Notes: a model not told the origin generated them from the sequence alone. 64,000 nt of DNA from an uncultured Paracoccaceae bacterium (GCA_938092015.1 CALKOT010000029.1:1-64000); one strand, 5' to 3'; numbered from the stretch's first letter, positions 49,552 to 59,732 are shown. Made by a program: numbers and translations.

Positions 49552-49639
49552 TCACCTTTTGTAGACTGATCTAATCATCAATCGACGTTCAGTCCGGTGC
49601 ACAGTAACTTCCGGTCTGAATTGAACAGGAGACGACTTC

Positions 49640-50176
49640 ATGGCCTTCGCCCTTCTCGGCATGTCCGGTGCTTTGCGCGCTGCGTCCACCAACACTGCAT
49701 TGATCCGATCCGGCGCTGCGCTTGCGGGTGATGATGTGGACTTCACGTTGGCTGATCTCGATTTGCCCCTCTACAATGGCGATGTCGAGGATGCCGGATA
49801 TCCTGAAAAAGTCGAAACGCTGGTGGCGCAGATCCGCGCTGCGGACGCCATCGTCATGTCGACGCCTGAATACAACAAGAACCTGTCCGGCGTGATGAAG
49901 AACGCGTTGGATTGGCAAAGTCGTTTTTCGCCAGGGCCGCTGACGGACAAGCCGGTCGCCATTCTGTCCGCGACGGCAGGGCGATCAGGGGGGGAGCTTG
50001 CGCAGTTTTCACTGCGCCATTGCCTCACGCCGTTTGGGCCCAAAATTCTGCAGCAGCCTCAGTTGCACATTGGATCGAATTACGATGGCGCTGTTTTTGC
50101 GGATGGCCAGTTTGTTGATCCGAAAGGCCGTGAAAAACTGGCAGAGATTATGCAGTCCTTGCGGGCGGTAGCCTGA
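49640..50176 (+). CDS. NADPH-dependent FMN reductase family protein
   Basis: A 178-residue flavodoxin-like reductase. The FMN-binding loop GMSGALRAASTNTALI is at residues 7-22, and TPEYNKNLSGVMKNALDWQS at about 74-93 is the family signature (PEYNxSxPGxLKNxxDW). It reduces flavin or a quinone-like substrate with NAD(P)H. AGGAG lies about 9 bases before the ATG. It follows the barrel protein by 88 bp. Its stop lies four bases before that of the convergent ligase-like gene. Confidence 0.9.
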   Translation: MAFALLGMSGALRAASTNTALIRSGAALAGDDVDFTLADLDLPLYNGDVEDAGYPEKVETLVAQIRAADAIVMSTPEYNKNLSGVMKNALDWQSRFSPGPLTDKPVAILSATAGRSGGELAQFSLRHCLTPFGPKILQQPQLHIGSNYDGAVFADGQFVDPKGREKLAEIMQSLRAVA

Positions 50177-50179
50177 CAA

Positions 50180-51349
50180 TTATGTAATCTCGGACAGGTC
50201 CGGCGTAGCCGGGCCGTCTTTCCATATCAGATGATTTATCTCAGCCCCTTTCAGGGCGACGCCGATCTTGCGTCTTGGCGCTGGGCTGATGGCTTCGTAA
50301 GAAAGTTCAGCCCAAAGACCGGGGCCGACTTGTCTGACCGGGCCAAACTTATCGATCACCGCCTTCCGTGCGAAAGCTGATACTTTTGTGGCCTCGGGCG
50401 TGGCGAGTTTAATAAGGGGGGCGACCTCACCTGACACAGCGATGCCAAGCGTCACATTCACCCCCCGGCCGATTTCAATGAACGTGACTGGACAGATGAT
50501 GGTATGAGAAGCTGCGGGCCAGATAGACCAGTCATCTGTATCGCCGGATCGTATCAGCAAAGCCTGTCCTTGGTCGTGTGACTCCAACGGATCATCCAGG
50601 GGTGGCGTCGCTGTCACATTGAAGACCTCTCCGTCATGAAAGAACCCCCAACCATCGGGCGCCCCGACTTTCAGCTTTAATTCGACACCGTCGTCGCTGA
50701 ACGCGCGCCCGTTTTCGACCGAGACAGAAACGCCTTCTGGCAACTTCCAGGCGCTGAAAGGTGGGCGCGGGCTTTTGGGTAGTCGAGGCAACGAAGGTGG
50801 TCGTGGTGGCACCCAATTTGGCGCTGGTCCCTCGTTCGTAAGCCATTCAAACAGATTTGTGTAAGGCGGGTTTTCCTGGATCAAGGCGCCAGCGATCAAA
50901 CCGGCGTCGACGTCGAATCTGGCGGCAAGGGCTTGATGTACTTCTGTCGCTTTTACGCCTTTGATCTTTCGCCCTGCGATCAGTCGGATCAAAGCCACGC
51001 GCGCCACTGCATCAAGCTGGTCAAGTAAATCGGCGAGTTTGGCATCGCCTGCCGCAACGACTTGAACCGGCAAATCGCCTGCCCCTGGCCAGATCAGGGC
51101 GACGGTTTCACCGATGTCTCCGATTGCAGCGGCTGACAGGCGAAACAATTCGGGGTCAACCCGTTCCTCTGCCATCTTTCGTAATTTTGTCGGGGACTGG
51201 CGGGGAGGGGATAGAGCATTGGTTAGCCAAGCGACCGACCATCCAAGATCATCGGAAGCGTTCTCAAAATAGTCAGAGAGTTGGCGCATCCGCGCATTGG
51301 CATGCGGGGCTTGGGCTAGATCCCCCAAAAGCTCAGCCAATCGTTTCAC
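50180..51349 (-). CDS. Degenerate ATP-dependent DNA ligase-like protein without catalytic core
   Basis: A 389-residue relative of bacterial ATP-dependent DNA ligases (usually 520-540). Residues 1-175 match the DNA-binding domain of the family (AEERVDPELFRLSAAAIGDIGETVALIW; PPYTNLFEWL), and about 325-380 match the end of the OB-fold domain (KFGPVRQVGP, YEAISPAPRRKIGVAL). The adenylation domain between them should contain the nucleophilic Lys in K-x-DG and further motifs. Here only about 65 unrelated residues replace it, no K-x-DG exists, and the WxKxK motif V reads WSIWPA. It therefore cannot form ligase-AMP. GTG start, sharing four bases with the exonuclease stop. It may bind DNA as a scaffold. 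Confidence 0.8.
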   Translation of the reverse strand: MKRLAELLGDLAQAPHANARMRQLSDYFENASDDLGWSVAWLTNALSPPRQSPTKLRKMAEERVDPELFRLSAAAIGDIGETVALIWPGAGDLPVQVVAAGDAKLADLLDQLDAVARVALIRLIAGRKIKGVKATEVHQALAARFDVDAGLIAGALIQENPPYTNLFEWLTNEGPAPNWVPPRPPSLPRLPKSPRPPFSAWKLPEGVSVSVENGRAFSDDGVELKLKVGAPDGWGFFHDGEVFNVTATPPLDDPLESHDQGQALLIRSGDTDDWSIWPAASHTIICPVTFIEIGRGVNVTLGIAVSGEVAPLIKLATPEATKVSAFARKAVIDKFGPVRQVGPGLWAELSYEAISPAPRRKIGVALKGAEINHLIWKDGPATPDLSEIT

Positions 51350-52311
51350 CGTGTCACACCGCGTGCTGCGATGCCGTGACCTGCGCACCAATGCGCTAAA
51401 GCGGCTGGGGGGCCATGGTCGATCCAAACTTCCTTTGCGCCCGTTTCCAGAATGGTTTCGGTCAGCGCATCCCAATCCGAATGATCCGACATCACCAGTG
51501 GTAATTCGGCCCCGCCTGCGCGTTTGCCGCCCTGGTTCCAGCCAGAAGCAGTGACGATCACAGGGTCTTTGACCCGTTCCCGCCAAGCGTCATCCGCTCC
51601 ATTAGGCGGGGCGAGGATGATCGCGCCACCTAATGATGCCCCGCCTTTTTCCACAGCAGGCAAGATACCAAGCTTGATCCCGGCCTTCTGATAAACCTCG
51701 CAAATTCCCGCCAAAGCGCGGTGGACGTACATCGGCTCCGACCAACCAGCTAGGCGCAATTCTGCTATCAGCCGCTGCGCTTTGCCCAGTGAATAGGCGT
51801 GAATGATATGCGTGCGGTCGGGGAACAGCCGCAAGGACTTCATCAGCCGTGCGATCTGCGTTTCCGGCGGTGGAAAGCGCCAGACCGGGGCGCCAAATGT
51901 GGCCTCGGTCACGAACAGATCGCAGGGCACCACATCAAAGGGCGTGCAGCTTGGGTCAGCGTCGCGTTTGCAATCGCCTGTAATGACGGCCCGCTTCCCC
52001 TCTGCCTCGATCACGACTTGTGCGGACCCAAGGCAGTGACCTGCTGGCGCAAGCCAGATGGTTGCGTCGCCCATCCGTCGCCGCTCGCCATAGGGCAGGG
52101 GTGCGGCGACGCCGTATCCTCCGCGGCCGATACGGACATCAGCGATGGCGATAGTTTCTGGCGTGGCGATCAGTTCGCCCATTCCACGACGCAGATGGTC
52201 GGCATGACCGTGTGTGACGACAGCCTTCGCGACACGGCGCATCGGGTCGACAAAGAATCCGCCTGCCGGGCAGAAAATACCCTCGGGCCGCATTTCAAGG
52301 ATGTCAGTCAT
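51346..52311 (-). CDS. Ligase-associated DNA exonuclease (metallo-beta-lactamase fold)
   Basis: A 321-residue beta-CASP/MBL nuclease of the kind found beside LigC-type ligases and Lhr helicases in bacteria. The metal-binding motif THGHADH is at about 37-43, HCLGSAQV carries a ligand, ITGDCKRDAD the next Asp, and SDHSDW the C-terminal His. All look intact. The ATG at 52311 is used rather than an upstream GTG; the ribosome site is weak. Its TGA overlaps the GTG of the degenerate ligase gene, so the pair is still translated together. Confidence 0.88.
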   Translation of the reverse strand: MTDILEMRPEGIFCPAGGFFVDPMRRVAKAVVTHGHADHLRRGMGELIATPETIAIADVRIGRGGYGVAAPLPYGERRRMGDATIWLAPAGHCLGSAQVVIEAEGKRAVITGDCKRDADPSCTPFDVVPCDLFVTEATFGAPVWRFPPPETQIARLMKSLRLFPDRTHIIHAYSLGKAQRLIAELRLAGWSEPMYVHRALAGICEVYQKAGIKLGILPAVEKGGASLGGAIILAPPNGADDAWRERVKDPVIVTASGWNQGGKRAGGAELPLVMSDHSDWDALTETILETGAKEVWIDHGPPAALAHWCAGHGIAARGVTR

Positions 52312-52384
52312 CGCCGACACTGCGCCTGTTCAGCGTGGCGAAGTCAATGAAAGGCGCCGCCGTTCCTGACAGGAGATGGCGGTA

Positions 52385-53464
52385 TCAGCCGATCTGGCCG
52401 CGATGAAGCAACAGATGATCCAGGATTACGCAGGCCATCATCGCTTCGCCCACTGGCACGGCGCGGATGCCGACGCAGGGATCATGGCGCCCTTTTGTCA
52501 CGATCTCGGTGTCTTCACCTGATTTCGTGACTGTCGCGCGTGGGGTCAGGATAGATGAGGTTGGCTTGACGGCGAAGCGACACACGATGTCCTGCCCTGT
52601 CGAAATGCCGCCCAGAACGCCGCCTGCGTGATTGGCCGAAAACTCTGGCCCGTCATCGCCCATGAAAATCTCATCAGCATTTTCTTCTCCGGTCAGCGCC
52701 GCAGCGCCCATTCCTGCGCCGATCTCAACGCCTTTGACGGCGTTGATCGACATCATCGCCGAGGCTAGGTCCTGATCGATTTTTCCATAAATCGGCGCGC
52801 CAAGTCCTGCTGGGGTGCCTGAGGCGACGACCTCAACCACTGCGCCGATGGATGAGCCTGATTTGCGCAGCCCGTCCAGATAGACGGCCCAATCTTCGGC
52901 CGCTTTAGGGTCGCCGGTCCAGAACGGGTTGTTTTCGACTTCATCCCAGTCCCAGTTCGCCCGGTCTACCTGATGCGGCCCCATTTGAACCATGGCGCCG
53001 CGAATAGTCAGACCAGGGCAAAGCGCCTTGATCGCCTCACGCGCCACGCCGCCAGCAGCGACCCGCGCGGCCGTTTCACGGGCCGATGAGCGCCCACCGC
53101 CGCGATGATCGCGAATGCCGTATTTGGCCCAATAGGTATAGTCCGCATGACCGGGGCGAAACTTGTTCATGATCTCGGAATAGTCTTTCGAGCGCTGGTC
53201 GGTGTTGCGGATCATCAACTGGATGGGCGTGCCAGTGGTGACGCCTTCGAAGACGCCAGACAGGATCTCAACTTCATCCGCTTCGCGACGCTGGGTCGTA
53301 TACTTGTTTTGACCGGGTTTGCGCTTGTCCAGCCAGTGCTGGATCATCTCAGGCTCCAGCGCCACGCCGGGCGGGCAACCATCAACGGTCGCACCCAGGG
53401 CGGGTCCATGGCTTTCACCCCACGTGGTAAAGCGGAAGAGATGACCGAATGAGTTGATGGACAT
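52385..53464 (-). CDS. aroC: Chorismate synthase
   Basis: Last enzyme of the shikimate pathway: turns 5-enolpyruvylshikimate-3-phosphate into chorismate with reduced FMN. At 359 residues it is the normal length. All three signatures are present: [18 protein letters not shown] near residue 16, [37 protein letters not shown] around 106-142, and KPTSSI with the conserved arginines near the C-terminus. AAGGAG lies 8 bases before the ATG; the longer frame to 53740 is antisense to another gene and is spurious. Confidence 0.97.
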   Translation of the reverse strand: MSINSFGHLFRFTTWGESHGPALGATVDGCPPGVALEPEMIQHWLDKRKPGQNKYTTQRREADEVEILSGVFEGVTTGTPIQLMIRNTDQRSKDYSEIMNKFRPGHADYTYWAKYGIRDHRGGGRSSARETAARVAAGGVAREAIKALCPGLTIRGAMVQMGPHQVDRANWDWDEVENNPFWTGDPKAAEDWAVYLDGLRKSGSSIGAVVEVVASGTPAGLGAPIYGKIDQDLASAMMSINAVKGVEIGAGMGAAALTGEENADEIFMGDDGPEFSANHAGGVLGGISTGQDIVCRFAVKPTSSILTPRATVTKSGEDTEIVTKGRHDPCVGIRAVPVGEAMMACVILDHLLLHRGQIG

Positions 53465-53609
53465 GGAAGCGCTCCTTTGTCCGCGTTTTAGGCGAAGGCG
53501 CGGATTTGGGAAAGGGGGCCATCTGAGAGATATCTGCGCAATTCTGTCCCGTGTTCGGCGCCGCCTTCCGGCACGCAGAGAAAGGGGGAATGAACACGGC
53601 GGAGACCTC

Positions 53610-54131
53610 ATGATACGCGCGCTTCTGGTTGGACTGGTTACAGTGATTGCTCTGGCGGCGGCCTTGCTGGCGTCCGAGAATAGAAATGTCCCACCGCTGC
53701 TTAATGAAAGTGACAGGGCGGACCTGATTCTGATCAACAAAGCTGAACGACGGCTAATGTTGTATCAGGACGTTGAAGTCATCTTTCAAACAGACATCGC
53801 CCTTGGCTCAAGCCCTATTGGCGACAAGCAGCTGGAAGGTGATGGTAAGACGCCGGAAGGAAGTTTCCAGATTGACCGGCGCAATGATCGAAGCAAATAT
53901 TACCTGCCGCTTGGTCTGAGTTATCCGACCAAATCACAACAAACGCAGGCCACGGCACAGGGGTGGGACCCAGGTGGCGATATCTTCATCCATGGTCAGC
54001 CAAACCTGACGCCCGGCGCATTAACGCTGCCCGGTGATTGGACGAATGGATGTATCGCAGTATCGAACTCTGCGATGCGAACGATCTGGCGGCGGGTTGC
54101 ATTGAACACGAAGGTTGTCGTCAAACCCTAG
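53610..54131 (+). CDS. L,D-transpeptidase (YkuD domain)
   Basis: A 173-residue periplasmic enzyme, with an N-terminal membrane segment (residues about 2-23, no clear cleavage site) and a YkuD domain that crosslinks peptidoglycan or attaches proteins to it. The domain starts [18 protein letters not shown] near 37. The catalytic block is FIHGQPN and, 15 residues later, NGCIAVSN, with Cys about 149. GGAG six bases upstream sets the ATG. It is divergent from aroC. Confidence 0.88.
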   Translation: MIRALLVGLVTVIALAAALLASENRNVPPLLNESDRADLILINKAERRLMLYQDVEVIFQTDIALGSSPIGDKQLEGDGKTPEGSFQIDRRNDRSKYYLPLGLSYPTKSQQTQATAQGWDPGGDIFIHGQPNLTPGALTLPGDWTNGCIAVSNSAMRTIWRRVALNTKVVVKP

Positions 54132-54140
54132 AGGTCAGTG

Positions 54141-54713
54141 TCAGGTTGGATCGCCGACCTGATCCCAGGCGATCAAACGGTTCGCTGACGGCCATAAGGG
54201 GCCTGGATCTGTGAAGCAGCCGACATCGAGACCGCCAGCTGCTTTGTAGAACTTTATCGCCGGATCGTTTCCTTCGACGACAGCAAGGCGAATGGACGTG
54301 TATCCAAGGGCTTGCAGGTGCTCAAAGCCAGCCGAAAGCAGTAGTTTGCTCAAAGCAAGCCCTTGAGCGATCTGATCGACATAAAGCTGCTTGGCCTCGC
54401 CACGTTGTCTTAATGCAGAGTCTCTGGGCGGTCCAACTGAGATAAAGCCTGCGATGGTTCCTGCAGTCAGCGCGATAATCGTGTGGCTGTCCTGCTCCCC
54501 GCGATCGTTTGGCTTCAAAACGGATCGCCAGTGACGTTTGCGGCGCTCATCCATCGACGCTTCGAACATCACCGGCGGTGCTAGATTTGCATAGGTTAAT
54601 CGCCAAACGCGTGAATGTAGCGCGGCGCTCAGATCTGAGTCATCCGCGACAGTATCGCGGATGATAAAAGACTTGGCGGGGTTGCTGCCGTCAGACTTGA
54701 AAAGCTGACCCAT
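54141..54713 (-). CDS. GNAT-family acetyltransferase
   Basis: A 190-residue GNAT-fold protein. IIRDTVADDSDLSAALHSRVWRLTYAN at 17-43 is the N-terminal strand and helix, IIALTAGTIAGFISVG the central strands, and KQLYVDQIAQGLALSKLLLSAGFEHLQALGY (about 108-138) the acetyl-CoA-binding region; EGNDPAIKFYKAAGG follows the usual pattern. The acceptor is unknown. The ATG lies inside the end of the Mrp gene, a 23-bp overlap, so they are co-translated. Confidence 0.85.
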   Translation of the reverse strand: MGQLFKSDGSNPAKSFIIRDTVADDSDLSAALHSRVWRLTYANLAPPVMFEASMDERRKRHWRSVLKPNDRGEQDSHTIIALTAGTIAGFISVGPPRDSALRQRGEAKQLYVDQIAQGLALSKLLLSAGFEHLQALGYTSIRLAVVEGNDPAIKFYKAAGGLDVGCFTDPGPLWPSANRLIAWDQVGDPT

Positions 54714-55845
54714 GTGGAGCGCCCGCGCCCACGCCAGCTGCCAGTTCAGACGCCATTTCGCGATATTTCAACGCTTCAGGGCTTTCTGGCTTGGCTGCAA
54801 CAATGGGCGTGCCTTGATCCGACATCAGCCTTACATCCAGATTTAACGCCAGACGGCCGAGGAATGGCGCGCCGATTTTGGCTGCTTCCGCCTCCGCCCC
54901 GCCATGGCCAAAGATCGCAGCCTCATGGCCGCATTCAGGGCAGCAATAGGTCGCCATGTTCTCAATCACACCCAGAACCGGTGTGTTGATCTTCTGGAAC
55001 ATGTCGATGGCTTTGCGTGCGTCAATTAGCGCAACGTCCTGCGGGGTTGATACGATGACTGCACCTGCCAATGTCGTCTTCTGGCTGAGCGTCAGCTGCA
55101 CGTCGCCGGTGCCGGGTGGCAGGTCGATCAGCAGAAAATCGAGCGGCGCCCAGTTCACCTGATAAAGTAACTGGGTGATCGCGCTCATCAACATTGGACC
55201 GCGCCAGATGACGCTTTCTGATTCGCCCGTCATGAAACCCATGGACATGACTTTCACGCCATATCCACGCAGGGGCTCGATGTTCGTGCCATCAGGAGAT
55301 GAAGGCTTGCCAGTGATGCCCAGCATCCGGGGCTGGGAAGGGCCGTAGACATCGCCATCCAACAGGCCAACCTGCCAACCGTCCATCGCCAAGGATACGG
55401 CGAGGTTAGCTGATACCGTCGATTTACCGACACCGCCTTTGCCCGACCCGATGGCGATAATCCGCGTGACGCCAGGCACTTCGCCGCCATTCGGGGCAGG
55501 TGGTGGAGCGCGCAAGGGCTTGTCGCCCGGCTTGGCGCGCGTGCCAAGGTCCGGCGCCGGCGCAGATGGCGCCGCCTGAGGCGCAGAAGGCGTTTCTGAA
55601 TGTGCGGTTAGCGCGGCCATGACTGCGCCTACGCCGTCCAGTCGTTTCACGGCCGCCTCAGCGGCCTGCCGCAGAGGTTCCAGCTTTGCCCCTTCGGACG
55701 GGTCGACCTCAATGGCGAATGACACAGTATCGCCCGAGATTGACAGCCCGGACACCATGCCAGCCGTCACAATGTCTTTCCCTTTAGAGGGATCGACGAC
55801 CATGCGCAGAGCATTCAAAATACGATCTTCAGTTGGTGCAGTCAT
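54691..55845 (-). CDS. apbC: Iron-sulfur carrier ATPase Mrp/ApbC
   Basis: A 384-residue P-loop ATPase that delivers iron-sulfur clusters to apoproteins. The N-terminal MIP18-like domain is at about 1-85; a Pro/Ala linker follows. The deviant Walker A GSGKGGVGKST (about 133-143) has the second lysine typical of the family, DGDVYGPSQPRML is the switch region, and YCCPEC near 301-306 holds the cluster cysteines. GGGGA precedes the ATG. Housekeeping gene; the GNAT gene follows in the same transcript. Confidence 0.95.
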   Translation of the reverse strand: MTAPTEDRILNALRMVVDPSKGKDIVTAGMVSGLSISGDTVSFAIEVDPSEGAKLEPLRQAAEAAVKRLDGVGAVMAALTAHSETPSAPQAAPSAPAPDLGTRAKPGDKPLRAPPPAPNGGEVPGVTRIIAIGSGKGGVGKSTVSANLAVSLAMDGWQVGLLDGDVYGPSQPRMLGITGKPSSPDGTNIEPLRGYGVKVMSMGFMTGESESVIWRGPMLMSAITQLLYQVNWAPLDFLLIDLPPGTGDVQLTLSQKTTLAGAVIVSTPQDVALIDARKAIDMFQKINTPVLGVIENMATYCCPECGHEAAIFGHGGAEAEAAKIGAPFLGRLALNLDVRLMSDQGTPIVAAKPESPEALKYREMASELAAGVGAGAPHGSAFQV

Positions 55846-56037
55846 TGGCGTCCCCTAATCACTTAATCTGCTAGATAGTCCGGCTGACGCTTCGGCGCCA
55901 TAGGTTAACCCATCGGTGTTGCTAAGTGATCCGCCTCACAACAAAACACGCAGAATTAAAGAAATGTTCCGAAAGCTGTTGCTCACTACCCCTTAGATTG
56001 CCAGAAAGGTAAAGCTCTGACTTTGGGGGGAGAAAGT

Positions 56038-57819
56038 ATGACTGTGTCGCCGTTGTTGACGGTGAAGGATCTCTCTGTAGCCTTTGGCCCTGAGCGTGCG
56101 CCGATTCCTGTTGTAGAGAATGTGTCTTTCTCTGTTCGCAGGGGGGAAACACTTGCGCTGGTTGGCGAAAGCGGCTCTGGCAAGACCCTCACTGGCAAGT
56201 CTTTACTGGGCATTCTGCCCAAAGGCGCCCGGATCACATCCGGGTCCGCTGTTCTGGATGACAACCTTGGTAGGGTCGACCTTCTGTCTATTCCTCTGAA
56301 AGAACTCAGAAAGATTCGCGGCGGCCGTGTTTCAATGATCTTTCAGGAACCGATGAGCAGCCTATCTTCGCTCCACACCATCGGGAATCAGGTGATGGAG
56401 GCTGTACTTCTTCACAACGAATGCTCTGGCGGTGATGCGAAAAACAGGTGTCTGGAAACTTTCCAGAATGTCGGCTTCCCGGATCCTGAGCGCGCTTTTC
56501 GCGCTTATCCTTTCGAATTGTCTGGCGGCCTGCGTCAGCGCGCGATGATCGCAATGGCGATGGTCTGCAAGCCGCGCCTGATGATCGCAGATGAGCCAAC
56601 AACCGCGCTGGACGTGACCACGCAGGCGACGGTGCTTGAGTTGATCAAGCAATTGCAGCGCGACAATGGGATGAGCGTCATCATGGTAACCCATGACCTT
56701 GGCGTCGTCGCCAATATGGCGGATAATGTCGTGGTGCTACGCAAAGGCAAAGTTGTCGAAAGCGGGCCTGCGCGACCCGTATTGATGACACCCGGCCACG
56801 GTTACACCCGAAAGCTGATCAACGCCGCGCCGGAAATCCCCGAAAACCTCGACGCCCGCAGCGAACCAAGCGAAGATTTCATTCTTCACGCGACAAATCT
56901 TTCGAAGACCTACCCGGGTAAACCTGTGGGCCTTGGCAAGATGTCTGACCCTGTAAAGGCGGTGCAGGATGTTCGGATTGAACTGCGGCGCGGTGAAACA
57001 CTGGCTGTCGTGGGCGAGTCAGGCTCTGGCAAATCTACCGTCGCCAAGCTGATGTTGCAGGCCGAACGACCTGATCCGGGCGCGTCTGTGATGTTCACAG
57101 GGCAGGATGGTAAGGAAATTGACGTCGCCGCCCTGTCAGGTTCGGAACTGATCAAGTTCCGCCGCAAAGTACAGATTGTATTTCAGGACCCGTTCGCATC
57201 TCTCAGTCCCCGGATGAACGTTTGTGATATCCTGACTGAGCCATTGCGCGTGCACAACATCGGTACGGGGCGCGAACAACGCGACCGCGCTGCGGATCTG
57301 ATGGAGCGTGTCGGTCTTTCCGCTGATCATCTTCAGCGCTTTCCGCACGCCTTTTCGGGCGGCCAGCGTCAGCGCATATCAATTGCCCGCGCCTTGGCGC
57401 TGGGACCGGAACTGATTGTCTGTGATGAGCCAACTTCTGCATTGGATGTATCAGTTCAGGCGCAGGTGCTTGAGCTGTTCAAGGAACTCAGGGACGACTT
57501 TAACCTGTCATATCTTTTCATCAGCCATGATCTTGCGGTTGTCGCAGACCTTGCCGATCGCGTCGCTGTAATGTGGCGGGGCAGGGTGGTTGAGGAAGGA
57601 CCGGTCAAAGCTCTCTTCAATAATCCCGTTCATCCCTACACAAAGGCGCTTATGGCCGCGTCACCGGAACCCGACATGGAAAAGCCGCTTGATCTTGCCG
57701 CAGTCGCACTTGGCGCGGGTGAGCCGCAATCATGGGTCGAACCTTTTGGCTATCAGGGCGACGACGCCCCGGGGTTGATTGAGGTTGAAGCCGGCCATTT
57801 CGTCAGGAGGGCCGCTTGA
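56038..57819 (+). CDS. Peptide ABC transporter, duplicated ATP-binding protein (YejF type)
   Basis: A 593-residue protein with two full ATPase domains of an oligopeptide importer. Walker A sites are GESGSGKTL near residue 43 and GESGSGKST near 327; signature motifs are LSGGLRQR near 161 and FSGGQRQR near 438; the Walker B segments are DEPTTALD and DEPTSALD. This fused arrangement is known in YejF, the ATPase of the microcin C and peptide importer. GGGGGAG lies just before the ATG. Its stop overlaps the receptor gene start (TGATG). The four genes appear in the order ATPase, receptor, permease, permease. Confidence 0.92.
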   Translation: MTVSPLLTVKDLSVAFGPERAPIPVVENVSFSVRRGETLALVGESGSGKTLTGKSLLGILPKGARITSGSAVLDDNLGRVDLLSIPLKELRKIRGGRVSMIFQEPMSSLSSLHTIGNQVMEAVLLHNECSGGDAKNRCLETFQNVGFPDPERAFRAYPFELSGGLRQRAMIAMAMVCKPRLMIADEPTTALDVTTQATVLELIKQLQRDNGMSVIMVTHDLGVVANMADNVVVLRKGKVVESGPARPVLMTPGHGYTRKLINAAPEIPENLDARSEPSEDFILHATNLSKTYPGKPVGLGKMSDPVKAVQDVRIELRRGETLAVVGESGSGKSTVAKLMLQAERPDPGASVMFTGQDGKEIDVAALSGSELIKFRRKVQIVFQDPFASLSPRMNVCDILTEPLRVHNIGTGREQRDRAADLMERVGLSADHLQRFPHAFSGGQRQRISIARALALGPELIVCDEPTSALDVSVQAQVLELFKELRDDFNLSYLFISHDLAVVADLADRVAVMWRGRVVEEGPVKALFNNPVHPYTKALMAASPEPDMEKPLDLAAVALGAGEPQSWVEPFGYQGDDAPGLIEVEAGHFVRRAA

Positions 57820-59714
57820 TGCGCCGTCTACTCTGCCTCATCGCGGCAGTGCTTATCGCACCGTCGGCCCAGGCCGCCGACATCACGATGGAAGAAACCC
57901 TGTTCCTCGCACACAGCGTGGCTGAAGATGAATTGCCCCCGGTGCAGGAACGCATCCCGCAAGAGCCGCTGATCGTTGATTTCGAAAACAGGAATCGCAC
58001 GATCGGAAAGCACGGCGGTGATATCCAGATGCTGATCGGGCGCGCTAAAGATGTCCGCTACATGGTCGTCTACGGATACGCCCGCTTGGTTGGATATGAT
58101 GAAAATTTCCAACTACAAGCCGATATTCTTGAATCGGCCGAGGTCGAAGAAGGACGCATTTTCACCCTTAACCTGCGCGAAGGCCACAAATGGTCAGATG
58201 GCGCGCCGTTCACCTCAGAAGATTTCCGTTATTGGTGGGAAGACGTCGTAAACCATCCCGAACTGGCGCCCGGCGGACCACCGGAACTGATGCTGGTTGG
58301 TGGTAAGCCGCCGGTCTTTGAAGTGCTTGATGAAACTACGGTGCGGTACACATGGGACGCGCCAAATCCACGCTTTCTGCCTGCCTTGGCCGCGGCCCGC
58401 CCGCCCTTTATTTACCGGCCGTCGCACTTTGTGAAACAGTTCCACGGTGACCACGCTGATCCTGCGGAGCTGAAAAAGCTGATCAGAAAGCGCAAGGCGC
58501 GCGGCTGGGCCCCGCTGCACAACAAATTCGACAATATGTACAAGTTCGACAATCCCGAACTACCCACTTTGCAGCCTTGGGTGAACACGACGAAGAAGAA
58601 CAATTCGCGTTATGTGCTGGGCCGAAATCCCTTTTACCATCGGATCGATTCCGAAGGGCGGCAGCTGCCTTACATCGACACAGTTGAATTGACCGTTGCA
58701 GCCGGCGGTTTGATCCCGGCAAAAGTGAACCGGGGTGAGACGGACCTGCAGGCTAGGGGGCTTTCGTTCTCAGACGCGCCAGTTCTGAAAAAGGGCGAGA
58801 CTGAAGGCGGTTACAAGACTTACCTCTGGTCGAACGGCGCCGGCAGCGACATCGCACTATACCCGAACCAGACTTATAATGACCCGGTCTGGCGCGAACT
58901 GATGCGTAACCTCAAGTTCCGCATCGCGCTCAGCCATGCAATCAGTCGGCGTGCGATAAATAAATCGCTTTACTTCGGCATGGCCAAGGTCGCCGCCGTC
59001 GCTGCGCTGCCTGAAAGCCCATTCTATGATGAGGCTGAGGCGAAGGCTTACACTAAGTATAATCCGGACCTATCGAACCAGTTGCTGGATGAAATTGGGT
59101 TGGACAAACGCGACAGCGATGGCTGGCGGCTGCTTTCGGATGGCCGTCGCGCCGAGATCATTGTCGAAACGGCAGGTGAACGTCTTGAAGAAACCGACGC
59201 GCTGGAACTGATCCAGGAAATGTGGGCTGAGGTCGGCCTGAAGATGATCTTCAGGCCGCTGGATCGTGATATCCTTCGTAACAAGGCCTATGCCGGGGAA
59301 AGCATGATGCCGGTTTGGTATGGCTGGAATAATGGGATCCCGACGCCAGATGCATCCCCCAAGGCGCTTGCCCCTGTCGATCAGACGAACTTTAGCTGGC
59401 CCAAATGGGGGCAGCACTATCAGACTAAAGGGTCATCAGGCGAAGCGCCCGAAACGGCGGAAGCGCGGCGTCTGCTGACGCTTTTCTCGGACTGGAGCCG
59501 CGCGACCGACAGCAGCGAAAAAGCCGCGATCTGGGAAGAGATGCTTGAAATTCATGCAGAGAATATCTTCGCAATCGGTCTGATTTCGCGCGCCCCGCAG
59601 CCCATCGCAGTGTCGGCCAAACTACGCAACTTCCCGGAAACGGGTGTCTATTCGTGGGAACCTGGCGCCCACCTTGGCGCTTACCGCATCGATGAACTTT
59701 ATTATGTTGAATAA
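57819..59714 (+). CDS. Peptide ABC transporter solute-binding protein (YejA type)
   Basis: A 631-residue periplasmic receptor of the SBP_bac_5 family with a signal peptide (residues 1-20, cut near SAQAAD). FTLNLREGHKWSDGAPFTSEDFRYWWEDV at about 111-139 is the classical family block. The length is near 600, as in YejA-type receptors, and larger than most oligopeptide receptors. CAGGAGG precedes the ATG. It would deliver peptides or related compounds to the permease pair that follows. Confidence 0.92.
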   Translation: MRRLLCLIAAVLIAPSAQAADITMEETLFLAHSVAEDELPPVQERIPQEPLIVDFENRNRTIGKHGGDIQMLIGRAKDVRYMVVYGYARLVGYDENFQLQADILESAEVEEGRIFTLNLREGHKWSDGAPFTSEDFRYWWEDVVNHPELAPGGPPELMLVGGKPPVFEVLDETTVRYTWDAPNPRFLPALAAARPPFIYRPSHFVKQFHGDHADPAELKKLIRKRKARGWAPLHNKFDNMYKFDNPELPTLQPWVNTTKKNNSRYVLGRNPFYHRIDSEGRQLPYIDTVELTVAAGGLIPAKVNRGETDLQARGLSFSDAPVLKKGETEGGYKTYLWSNGAGSDIALYPNQTYNDPVWRELMRNLKFRIALSHAISRRAINKSLYFGMAKVAAVAALPESPFYDEAEAKAYTKYNPDLSNQLLDEIGLDKRDSDGWRLLSDGRRAEIIVETAGERLEETDALELIQEMWAEVGLKMIFRPLDRDILRNKAYAGESMMPVWYGWNNGIPTPDASPKALAPVDQTNFSWPKWGQHYQTKGSSGEAPETAEARRLLTLFSDWSRATDSSEKAAIWEEMLEIHAENIFAIGLISRAPQPIAVSAKLRNFPETGVYSWEPGAHLGAYRIDELYYVE

Positions 59715-59732
59715 CCGGCGGAGCGTTTTGTC

